NCBI GenBank assembly: GCA_000169995.1
Contig: AAZW01000009.1
Location: 1 to 64,000, forward strand
DNA from: Vibrionales bacterium SWAT-3
Lineage (GTDB): Bacteria; Pseudomonadota; Gammaproteobacteria; Enterobacterales; Vibrionaceae
Direction of reading: 5' to 3'
Length of the DNA stretch: 64,000 nucleotides
In this document: positions 1 to 7,356 of the stretch, piece by piece
Layout: each line of letters opens with the position of its first letter
How positions within the stretch are numbered: position 1 is the stretch's first letter
Translations under genes and position numbers: made by a program
The notes under the pieces: generated by a model
The model's database searches: none
The model's input: the letters and a program-made list of their open reading frames with translations, nothing else
What the model was told of the DNA's origin: nothing

Positions 1-1
1 T

Positions 2-78
<77 letters not shown>

Positions 79-86
79 CATTAAAG

Positions 87-117
87 AAAGCCGTAGCAGA
101 GATGCTACGGCTTTTTT
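87..117 (+). terminator. Rho-independent terminator of tRNA-Pro
   Basis: AAAGCCGTAGCA pairs with TGCTACGGCTTT around a GAGA loop, followed by a T run. It is the first of five hairpins in the tRNA-remnant array. Confidence 0.9.
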
Positions 118-205
118 GCATTTGGGTTTTATGGTTTGATTTGGTTTAGAACCCAAGCGGGGTTCGCCTGATGTTCAAAACAAGCTCTTCATCTACAACA
201 TTAAG

Positions 206-230
206 AAAGCCTGCTCGATGAGCAGGCTTT
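206..230 (+). terminator. Hairpin 2 of the tRNA-remnant array
   Basis: AAAGCCTGCT and AGCAGGCTTT enclose a short loop. The T run after it is weak, so it may act as a processing or stability hairpin rather than a terminator. Confidence 0.6.
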
Positions 231-318
231 CGTCGTTTCGGGATGTAGGAAATAGGATTAAAACCCAGGCGGGGTTTGTCTGATGTTTAAAATAAGCTCT
301 TCACCGACAATATTAAAG

Positions 319-349
319 AAAGCCGTAGCAGAGATGCTACGGCTTTTTT
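319..349 (+). terminator. Hairpin 3 of the tRNA-remnant array
   Basis: Identical in sequence to the tRNA-Pro terminator at 87-117, including its T run. Confidence 0.75.
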
Positions 350-449
350 GCATTTGCACGTTTTGTTTTGGAACTCGTGGGTGGGGGCTGGTACGCCAGT
401 CCGATGGAATGCTAGTCCAATCGAATTCCTCTTCACTGACCACTTTTAG

Positions 450-474
450 AAATCCTGCTCAATGAGCAGGCTTT
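450..474 (+). terminator. Hairpin 4 of the tRNA-remnant array
   Basis: A near copy of hairpin 2, following the best-preserved tRNA 3'-end remnant (421-442). Confidence 0.55.
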
Positions 475-561
475 CGTCGTTTCGGAGCGTAGAAAATAGA
501 ATCAGAACCTAAGTGGGGTTCGCCTGATGTTCAAAATAAGCTCTTACCGGCCGCATTAAAC

Positions 562-607
562 AAAGCCGCAGCACTCTCTGCAATAGAAGGGGCTACGGCT
601 TTTTTTG
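562..607 (+). terminator. Last hairpin of the array, probably bidirectional
   Basis: AAAGCCGCAGC pairs imperfectly with GGCTACGGCTTT, followed by a T run. The minus strand also ends in a T-rich tract, so it may terminate csgD, which ends 62 bases away. Confidence 0.6.
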
Positions 608-669
608 TATTTGGGCTTTATGCGTTCTAACTGCTTTGATTGTTTATGGTTTAGAGCAGAGAGTTAGGT

Positions 670-1345
670 CTATTGGACGAACTCATTAGTCGCGACGTTA
701 TTCTTCACCCAGATCAAAGCTTGTAAGCGATTCTTCACCTTAATCTTTTTGAATGTATTGTGAAGGTGCGCCTTAACGGTATTCTCACTTACATAAAGCG
801 TGTCCGCAATTTGCGTGTTAGATGCGCCATCACCGAGTAGTTTGATGATCTGCTGTTCGCGTTTAGTGAGCTTGAGGTAATAAGGGCTGGTTTTCGCGCA
901 CTGCCTCTCTCTATAGAAGCTAATGTATTGGTAAATGAGTTTTCTACTCATCCACATTTCACCCTGTAAGATACAGTTAAATCCTGTCACTAGCTTATCA
1001 AGCGTGTCAGACGCATAAAAAATACCAACGAGATACTGCCATTTGAGCATTTCAGAGTGAGGGAAGTCGCTAGGCGTATTGAGTAATACTTCATGAACAT
1101 CACTCTCGATATCATCTCTAAGTTCTTGATATTTTTCGGTGTACTGTTTACTCATTGTAGGGTAATCAATAATCACCAAATCTAGGTTAGGAGCTTGTAA
1201 TAACACTCGACTTAGTCGATAGCCTTTCTGGTGACACTAGTTTTATGTCTAAACTTACCTTTTGTTCTATAGACTCTTTGAGCAGCGTTGATTGCAAATT
1301 GTTCTCTGCTATTAAAATGGCTTGATGAACTCCCAGACTAGCCAT
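670..1345 (-). pseudogene. csgD: csgD, LuxR-family curli/biofilm regulator, apparently frameshifted
   Basis: CsgD activates curlin transcription. The C-terminal piece (670-1206) ends in a LuxR-type helix-turn-helix with LTKREQQIIKLL, GASNTQIADTL and SENTVKAHL, like CsgD of enterics. The N-terminal receiver-like piece reads in another frame from an ATG at 1345 with AGGAG 7 bases upstream and stops at 1187. The two frames overlap at about 1187-1230, and joining them needs a +1 change. The region GVHQAILIAENNLQST aligns in style with the CsgD N-terminus, so both parts belong to one gene. A short CsgD from GTG at 1206 would lack most of the receiver domain. The frameshift could be real or a sequencing error. 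Confidence 0.8.
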
Positions 1346-1522
1346 GTGTAAACTCCTTTTACTGATCACCGCGTACTTATTAGACTTTAAAGTTTATAGC
1401 ACGGACTAGTATTCCGCTAATCTGACCATCAAATATTTGAATTATTTTAAGCCTAATTAATAGAACACGTGAAGGTATATTCTATTCTTAACTGGAAGTG
1501 TATGTTTACTCTTAGTTTGTTT

Positions 1523-1837
1523 TTACTGTTTTGTGATTTTACAGGGTTTAGAAATATTCCATGCTTCGCTGTCGGTATGATTCTCTAATGTTGCAGGGAA
1601 TTGATCTAAGCCTAATATTACAGTTGTCTTACCGTTATTAACTTTCTGATCATACTCTGAATTGGTATGTGTTTTTAACGTTAATGAGAACGGAGAGTCG
1701 TTATCAATTTTCAATATGATATCTTGCTTTTTTATTGAACACTCAATGGTGTCCAACGTGTTAGCGTAGGTATTTAAATGTATTAGGTAAAATAAAGCGG
1801 CGATGAACGCCGCTTTGTCATGTATAAAGTATGTCAT
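1523..1837 (-). CDS. csgC: Small secreted protein at the csgC position
   Basis: A protein of about 104 residues. ATG at 1837 overlaps the end of csgA almost exactly (TAG-T-ATG), so the two are translationally coupled. A signal peptide appears to end at TYA near residue 24. The mature part is a small beta-rich sequence with two cysteines (IECS and KPCK). In enterics csgC is the third gene of csgBAC and encodes a periplasmic chaperone that blocks CsgA amyloid formation. Order and size fit, but I cannot confirm sequence similarity or the CxC motif of E. coli CsgC. An upstream ATG at 1918 lies inside csgA and is unlikely. Confidence 0.5.
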   Translation of the reverse strand: MTYFIHDKAAFIAALFYLIHLNTYANTLDTIECSIKKQDIILKIDNDSPFSLTLKTHTNSEYDQKVNNGKTTVILGLDQFPATLENHTDSEAWNISKPCKITKQ

Positions 1838-1838
1838 A

Positions 1839-2690
1839 CTAATTTTGGTAGATAAGACCAACGTTTCCGTTTGCACCATTACCCAACACAGCAGCATTGT
1901 CGTGAGACGTTTGCTCAACCATGATTTGGTTCATGTCACTGTTCGTCAAGTCAATGGTTGCGTTTGAATATGAACCAGTTTGTAACGTAAATAGACGGTT
2001 ATCGTTACTGTTCATTAGGTCGATGTCTACATCGTTTCTATCACCACCACCAACATCGGTATTAACGATAGTTTCTACGTAGTTTCCATCACCCCAGATA
2101 TCGATAGCCACATCGTTTCTCTCAACGCCACCGTTACTAAACTCTGTATAAGTAGTATTTGAGTCACCGTTGATGTATACGTCAGCTTCGTTTCGTACTG
2201 AGCTACCTTTCGCTTTCACTACGGAAATGTTGTAATCACCATCTTGAGTAACACGTAGATCGTTATTTTTACCTGACCCTTTCACTTTCACTCTAGCTTG
2301 GTTGCTCAAGCCATCTTGGTCGATAAGCGCGTTGTTTCTTTTATAACGTAGTTTTACGTGCGCCTCATTGAGGTTACCGTCTTGAAGAACGACTACATCT
2401 GAGCGTTTACTGTTGTGAGTATCAACAAGTGCGATATGACCGTCAGTGATACCTGATGTGTTTTGCTCAATCAACACGTTAGCATGGTCACCATCACCCA
2501 TTTGCCAAATTGCGGTGTTATCCATCGCTAAAGGCTCAATAGCGGCTGCTTTGTTTGAGATTCTCAAGTCAGTAACACCCTCTTTTACACCCATTCCAGG
2601 TACAGGTGCAGAAGTTGGAAGTGGATCTGCGTGAGCTGCATTAAAACCAATAATGGCACCGACTATAATTCCGATTTTTGTAAGTTTCAT
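1839..2690 (-). CDS. csgA: Curlin major subunit-like protein
   Basis: A 283-residue secreted protein with signal peptide ending AAHA-DP. The mature part holds irregular curlin-type repeats built on Gln-x-Gly-x-x-Asn-x-Ala, for example VVLQDGNLNEAHV, LIDQDGLSNQARV and RVTQDGDYNISVV. Such repeats stack as amyloid strands in curli fibres outside the cell. It is nearly twice the length of E. coli CsgA, and several repeats carry extra charged residues or Asp-Val-Asp runs. The order csgB-csgA-csgC on the minus strand matches the enteric operon. The assignment as major rather than minor subunit rests on this order. Confidence 0.8.
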   Translation of the reverse strand: MKLTKIGIIVGAIIGFNAAHADPLPTSAPVPGMGVKEGVTDLRISNKAAAIEPLAMDNTAIWQMGDGDHANVLIEQNTSGITDGHIALVDTHNSKRSDVVVLQDGNLNEAHVKLRYKRNNALIDQDGLSNQARVKVKGSGKNNDLRVTQDGDYNISVVKAKGSSVRNEADVYINGDSNTTYTEFSNGGVERNDVAIDIWGDGNYVETIVNTDVGGGDRNDVDIDLMNSNDNRLFTLQTGSYSNATIDLTNSDMNQIMVEQTSHDNAAVLGNGANGNVGLIYQN

Positions 2691-2773
2691 AGGTTGTATC
2701 CTTATACATTTCCATGTCGACTATGTATCACCTCAAATGAAGCGACTTTGAATCAAGCTGTCCATACTGCGCG

Positions 2774-3385
2774 CTAATTTGCTTGATTGATGAAGATCCT
2801 CATTGAGCTCGATGCATTGACGATCGCAAAGTCGTGCCCGTCTTGAGAGATCCCTAAGTTGTCCCCTCCTGAGCCAGCCATAAACGCCACATTGTGATTA
2901 CCTTTTTGGTCAATGCTTAATTGGCTACCTTGTCCAGAGAAGTTTGCTTGTCCTATTACCGCCAAATTGTGGTTTCCATCTTGGGAAATTAACGCTTCGC
3001 TGTTCCCGCCGATCTGCCCAATTGCAGCGGTATTGTTGGATCCGTCTTGTTTTATGTATGCGACATTATTCCGTCCCACTTGGTTAATACTCGCAGAATT
3101 AGAGTGTCCGCTTTGTTTTATCTTCGCTCTATTATTTGCTTTTATTCCAGGACTGTATTGAATAATGGCAGAACTTGAATCAGAGCTGTTTGTTATATCT
3201 ATTTCTGAGTAGTTATCTAAATCTCCAGAAGAGATGTTATATAAATCGCTGTAGTCATTAATAATATCCTGATCTACATTATGTAAAAAGTCCCCTTCAA
3301 CACCAGAGGCTGCAGCAATATTTAAACTACCTATTGATAAATATAAAAAAGTTAAGCTGGCAAGTGATGCTGTCCTACTTATCAT
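2774..3385 (-). CDS. csgB: Curlin minor subunit (nucleator)-like protein
   Basis: A 203-residue protein from ATG at 3385 (AAGG upstream; signal peptide ending near NIAAA). A longer frame from 3487 has no support. Repeats are cleaner than in the neighbour: SGHSNSASINQVG, RNNVAYIKQDG, SNNTAAIGQIG, NHNLAVIGQ and KGNHNVAF, at 22-23-residue spacing. CsgB nucleates CsgA polymerisation on the cell surface. The short, degenerate last unit before the C-terminus (ISQDGHDFAIV) is like the membrane-anchoring end of CsgB. It is the first gene of csgBAC. Confidence 0.8.
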   Translation of the reverse strand: MISRTASLASLTFLYLSIGSLNIAAASGVEGDFLHNVDQDIINDYSDLYNISSGDLDNYSEIDITNSSDSSSAIIQYSPGIKANNRAKIKQSGHSNSASINQVGRNNVAYIKQDGSNNTAAIGQIGGNSEALISQDGNHNLAVIGQANFSGQGSQLSIDQKGNHNVAFMAGSGGDNLGISQDGHDFAIVNASSSMRIFINQAN

Positions 3386-3705
3386 TATCTTTACCTTAAA
3401 GTGTCTGATGCTCGTGTATTCAACTAAATAATATATTCCGTGTTGAACGCCGTGTAACTCACTAGCATGACGAAATATTAGGTTCACAGGTGAATATCAT
3501 CTATAAACTTAAAGGTGAAAATATTTAATTGCATATGATAAATTTAATTAGTAATTGGCTTTTTTATCCCTCCATTAGTTAATTAAATTCTATTGGAAAT
3601 TAATTCAAAAGTTTATATATGCCACTGGGAGCATGAATTAGGCTTTAATTGTGTTTCGATGAATCACATTCTCATTTTGTAAACGGACTTTGAATGGGAG
3701 CCCTT
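3386..3705. other. Divergent curli intergenic region
   Basis: About 320 AT-rich bases between the divergent csgBAC and csgEFG units. It must hold both promoters, but I could not pick clear -35/-10 pairs or a CsgD site by eye. Confidence 0.5.
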
Positions 3706-4175
3706 ATGAAAATCAAGCTGCTTACAATTGCTCTATTGTCTTGTGTTGTTAACGCAGGCGAAAAGAGCCATGGTCTTGAAAATGGCGCTCCTTTGGAAAA
3801 TGGAAAAAAACTTGAGGATTCGACAAATAATCTGAAGGAACAGTTTAACGACTTTAGTGAAGTGAACGGAATAATAGTGGATAGAACAATCACGCGATTA
3901 GGTGATGATTTCTATTTCTTTTTCTCGCAATCACTCAATGAGAGTTATCCCGACCTAAAGGAGAATTTGACGGTAAAAGAGAGGCCAACAGCTTTATCAG
4001 GAAGCATCATAGAGGTTCTAGAAAACCGATCTTCCGTACAGCGTTGTCTCCCGGTCGTAGACAAGCAAAAGAACGAGCCGCTGATGCAACGCGAGTTGTA
4101 GGGAATTACATCATTAGATGGCAAGCGGAAAGGCTCTTTCAGGATACTTACGACCTAGACCATGATGAATTTTAA
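3706..4175 (+). pseudogene. csgE: csgE, curli secretion specificity factor, apparently frameshifted
   Basis: CsgE caps the periplasmic side of the CsgG pore. Start ATG 3706 has GGGAG 7 bases upstream and encodes a signal peptide ending VVNA. The middle carries GIIVDRTITRLGDDFYFFF and LTVKERPTALSGSIIEV, the CsgE core. After a run of four A (4022-4025) the open frame drifts and stops at 4101. Reading one base earlier restores KPIFRTALSPGRRQAKE and a C-terminus DLDHDEF that ends at 4175, matching the DLAHDEF end of E. coli CsgE. One missing A in the homopolymer explains it. It could be a true mutation, phase variation or a sequencing error. Confidence 0.85.
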
Positions 4176-4185
4176 GGAGCCAAGG

Positions 4186-4596
4186 ATGTCGATACTTTTT
4201 AGAAAGGCAGCGCTTATTGCGTTGTTAGCTTCCCCTTCGATTTACGCGAGCGAACTAGTTTATACGCCCGTAAACCCAAGTTTCGGTGGAAACGCTTTAA
4301 ACAGTTCTCATCTATTTAACCACGCCAATGCTATCAATGATTACGAAGATCCAAGTGCTAGGGATATTTTCGATGAACAAGAATCCGCATTAGATCGTTT
4401 GGCCTCTAGCTTAGAGTCTCGCTTGATTAGCCAATTGCTTGCTGACGTAGGCAACGGCAATACTGGGCAACTAGAAACGGAAGATTTCTTCCTCAACATC
4501 GTTGATGACTCAGGGACGTTATTGGTTCAAATCGTCGACAAAGCGACTGGTGAGTCAACTGAAATCAGCGTATCGGGATTAAATCCAGACCTCTAA
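4186..4596 (+). CDS. csgF: Curli assembly protein CsgF
   Basis: A 136-residue secreted protein. ATG 4186 sits 7 bases after AAGGAG; the signal peptide ends SIYA. The mature N-terminus ELVYTPVNPSFGGNALNSSHL is the conserved CsgF segment that inserts in the CsgG pore to form a second constriction. The rest is a helix followed by a beta-rich domain. It anchors the CsgB nucleator at the surface. It lies 10 bases after the restored csgE stop, in the csgEFG operon. Confidence 0.92.
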   Translation: MSILFRKAALIALLASPSIYASELVYTPVNPSFGGNALNSSHLFNHANAINDYEDPSARDIFDEQESALDRLASSLESRLISQLLADVGNGNTGQLETEDFFLNIVDDSGTLLVQIVDKATGESTEISVSGLNPDL

Positions 4597-4612
4597 TCAC
4601 AAGGATTGTGTT

Positions 4613-5449
4613 ATGAAATCGATTATTATCGTCTTTCTAACCTTCGTGTTAGGGGGATGCACTTACTCTATGCAAATTCCAGAGACTTCTGAAACGCCTA
4701 AGCTGAGGCCGAGAGGATCGACTTACACCGATCTCATCTCATTACCTCAGCCTCGCGGTAAAATATTGGTCTCAGTCTATGACTTTAGAGACCAAACGGG
4801 GCAATACAAACCTCAACCAAACAGTAACTTCTCAACAGCTGTACCACAGGGTGGTACATCACTGCTCACGACAGCACTGATCGATTCACAATGGTTCGTC
4901 CCTCTAGAGCGTGAAGGGCTACAGAACTTGTTGACGGAACGTAAGATCATTCGTGCAGCTCAGAAAAAAGACAAAGTCGTGAATAATCATGGTGCGGATT
5001 TGTCATCCTTGAGTTCCGCCAACATTGTTATCGAAGGTGGGATTGTGGCTTATGACTCAAATATTGTTACCGGAGGGGCTGGCGCCAAATATCTAGGTAT
5101 TGGTGGTTCCGGGCAATACCGAACGGATCAAGTCACGGTGAATTTGAGAGCCGTCGATGTTCGAACTGGGCAAGTTCTTTTGAGTGTCACGACGACCAAA
5201 ACCATTTCTTCCCATGAAATCGGCTTCGGTGCATTTCGCTTTGTTGACTATAAAGAGTTGTTAGAAGTTGAGATGGGCTACAGCCAAAATGAACCAGTGA
5301 ATATTGCCGTAATGTCAGCGATAGATGCGGCAGTGATTCATTTAATCGTTAAAGGAATGAAACGTGGTATGTGGTCGCCTGGTGACCCTAATGCGATGCA
5401 AAACCCAATCATTGCTCGTTATTCTGAAGCGAGTACGGACATACTTTAA
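4613..5449 (+). CDS. csgG: Curli secretion channel CsgG (outer-membrane lipoprotein)
   Basis: A 278-residue lipoprotein with lipobox LGGC (Cys16). CsgG forms the nonameric outer-membrane pore that exports curlins. Family blocks seen include VSVYDFRDQTGQYKP, SNFSTAVPQGG, WFVPLEREGLQNLLTERKIIR and IVIEGGIVAYDSN. Length matches E. coli CsgG (277). It is the last gene of csgEFG, 16 bases after csgF and followed by a terminator. It is intact, unlike csgD and csgE. Confidence 0.95.
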   Translation: MKSIIIVFLTFVLGGCTYSMQIPETSETPKLRPRGSTYTDLISLPQPRGKILVSVYDFRDQTGQYKPQPNSNFSTAVPQGGTSLLTTALIDSQWFVPLEREGLQNLLTERKIIRAAQKKDKVVNNHGADLSSLSSANIVIEGGIVAYDSNIVTGGAGAKYLGIGGSGQYRTDQVTVNLRAVDVRTGQVLLSVTTTKTISSHEIGFGAFRFVDYKELLEVEMGYSQNEPVNIAVMSAIDAAVIHLIVKGMKRGMWSPGDPNAMQNPIIARYSEASTDIL

Positions 5450-5470
5450 ATAACCGAGTAAGCAGCAAAA

Positions 5471-5515
5471 TAGGGCTATGCGGAAAATGGATCTTACCCG
5501 TAGCCCTGTTTTTTT
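5471..5515 (+). terminator. Terminator of csgEFG
   Basis: AGGGCTA pairs with TAGCCCT across a 22-base loop, followed by TGTTTTTTT. Confidence 0.75.
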
Positions 5516-5533
5516 ATCTGTTACTCAGCAGGT

Positions 5534-5956
5534 TTATTTGACGTCACAAGTAATGTCTTTGATCGGTGTCTCTGAGGTAACAAAACAAACATAAGCTTCC
5601 GCTGGGTTATTTGGGCCAATTCGAATGTAACCCGCTTTCACCTCGTCTTCATTAAACGAAGCCGAACTCGAGTTTCCAGTTTGGTTATCGTAAAAGCTGG
5701 CTTCAAAATTCCCATTCATTTGGCTGGCGATGCGGTTTCTCGTTGTTGATGTTGTGAATGTTACCGTCGCACATCGCATTGGCGGCTTCTCTGTTATGAG
5801 AAATTGCCCACTTTCTTTATCTATCACGCCACCCTTTGTATCTGGCTGAATATCGACCGCTTGAAATTGTTCTACCGTACAAGTTTCTTTGGCAGACACT
5901 ACTGTCGGCATAAGGATGGCAAAGGCTAGGGGAAAAGCGAAAAGTACTGGTTTCAT
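5534..5956 (-). CDS. Secreted protein of unknown function
   Basis: A 140-residue protein. The ATG at 5956 gives a clear signal peptide ending VVSA-KE; an ATG 42 bases upstream would put extra residues before it. No strong ribosome site is visible. The mature part has four cysteines (KETC, MRCA, YVCF, ITCD), which could form two disulfides, and is rich in Ser/Thr/Asn. I do not recognise a family. It is convergent with csgG and looks like a single-gene unit. Confidence 0.7.
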   Translation of the reverse strand: MKPVLFAFPLAFAILMPTVVSAKETCTVEQFQAVDIQPDTKGGVIDKESGQFLITEKPPMRCATVTFTTSTTRNRIASQMNGNFEASFYDNQTGNSSSASFNEDEVKAGYIRIGPNNPAEAYVCFVTSETPIKDITCDVK

Positions 5957-6078
5957 TAGAACAACACCATTTATAAAAAGAGCGAAAGATGATAGCACTA
6001 CTATAGCGTTGCTAAATGTAAAATGTCTGTTATTAAGGAAGCGCTTTTATAATGAAAAAGTCATGGCATCAAAAATAA

Positions 6079-6957
6079 CTAGTGATCTTCAAACTGACAC
6101 TGTGCTTTTTGGCTCTGTGATTGTTGGTTAACTGTAAAGCCTTCCTTTTCTAGCAGTTCTAACAGGTTACCTTCTCCTATCAGGTGTAAAGTGCCAACGA
6201 CTAACAAGTAGTTTCCTTTCGTGTCGAGTTTCCAGTCATTAGCCGATAGTTTGTTTGCCCAGTCAACGTTGCGATCCGTTAGGAATGCTTTTTCAAGCTC
6301 GGCTGGCATTTCAGACAACTCCGCAAAATCCTCAAGTTTGGACTCATCGCCCGCTTTCCAGCTTTCAATGAGGCAATGTACGACACGATCCGTTTGGTCA
6401 AACTCTTCAAGGCTAGTCAACAACCACTCTTTGCCCGAATCTTTTTGTCCTGCGATTAGGTTAATTTGAAATTGTAGAGGCTCTAAGCTGATAACTGGAA
6501 CGTCTTGTATGGTTGCCTTATACGCTAATGTTGCGTCTACACCACCCGCCGAGCGATAGCCAAGGTTCTTTAATTGTTGCATTTGTATCGATAGAGATGT
6601 TGCCCAAGGTGGAGAGCTCAATAGTTGCTGAGTCGGCATACCCAAAGATTTTGAAATGCTTGTCAGCAACTGCTTTTGTTCTGTGCTGAGCACATCGGCA
6701 GTGGTAACTGTTGTAGCCGGGTATACGACACCTTCGGATTTCCTGATATCCGTTTCGATGATTAGGCCATCGCTCTCTTTTAATGTGTCGGTAATCTGCG
6801 TGGGAAGTGGATACATGCTTTCATCCCCAACGTGTACAGAACCTAAAATCGTTAAGGTCAGATCATCTTTTTTGGTTTGCCAATACAGAGGCTCTGCTAA
6901 AGCGTGCTTAGTAGTAAAGGTAAGAGTGAGTAACGTTAAGTATAAGAATGTACGCAA
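6079..6957 (-). CDS. TraB/GumN-family protein
   Basis: A 292-residue secreted protein with signal peptide ending HALA-EP. The start is TTG at 6957, supported by AGGAG 6 bases upstream and no nearby ATG. The two signature blocks of the TraB/GumN/PrgY (Tiki-like) fold are present: ILGSVHVGDESMYPLP near the N-terminus and VVGTLHLIGEGNLLELLEKEGF near the C-terminus, each with the GxxH motif. Eukaryotic Tiki relatives are metalloproteases; the bacterial role is unknown. It stands alone between two other short units. Confidence 0.85.
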   Translation of the reverse strand: MRTFLYLTLLTLTFTTKHALAEPLYWQTKKDDLTLTILGSVHVGDESMYPLPTQITDTLKESDGLIIETDIRKSEGVVYPATTVTTADVLSTEQKQLLTSISKSLGMPTQQLLSSPPWATSLSIQMQQLKNLGYRSAGGVDATLAYKATIQDVPVISLEPLQFQINLIAGQKDSGKEWLLTSLEEFDQTDRVVHCLIESWKAGDESKLEDFAELSEMPAELEKAFLTDRNVDWANKLSANDWKLDTKGNYLLVVGTLHLIGEGNLLELLEKEGFTVNQQSQSQKAQCQFEDH

Positions 6958-7356
6958 GAGAGCTCCTAGAGGAAGACGTAACTCGTTAAAAATGATTTTG
7001 ACGGAGTTTTTTAACGGTTTTTTTTGAGAACAATGTCACGTTGTTTATACGAAAAGTATAACAATACGCTGAAACTCTAAATCCTTTTTGGCTATCAATG
7101 ACACGATTTTATGAAATCGGTAAAAAAGATTGTGATTCATTTCTCAAATTTTACGTCAAAATTAAAATGACGGAAGTGCCGTTGATTCTAACTTGATGAT
7201 TTTAATATAAATAATATTATCAAGATTTTTGAGATTTGAAGCCGATCACTTTATTAACTCGATTTAATTCACGGTAAAAAATAAGCCCATATAGTTTATC
7301 TAACTTTCGAAGCGCTCCATTTTGCTTCTTACTCAATTTTTAATTTATGGGTGAAT
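6958..7356. other. Intergenic region before the chitobiase gene
   Basis: About 400 AT-rich bases between divergent genes. A hairpin-like stretch (CGTTAAAAA at 6984 with TTTTTAACG before 7016, then a T run) lies in the upstream region of the TraB-like gene. No confident promoter pair was picked. Confidence 0.4.

Noticed and set aside
360..443. A second tRNA-Pro gene
   Set aside because: Only the 3' arm (421-442) resembles the tRNA; the rest cannot form a D-arm or anticodon arm.
258..465. Two short overlapping reading frames on opposite strands
   Set aside because: They lie in the tRNA-remnant array, cross its hairpins and show no ribosome site or protein-like composition.
6984..7025. Hairpin with a T run near the TraB-like gene
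   Set aside because: No plus-strand gene ends there and the stem is only A/T; it is probably chance in AT-rich sequence.
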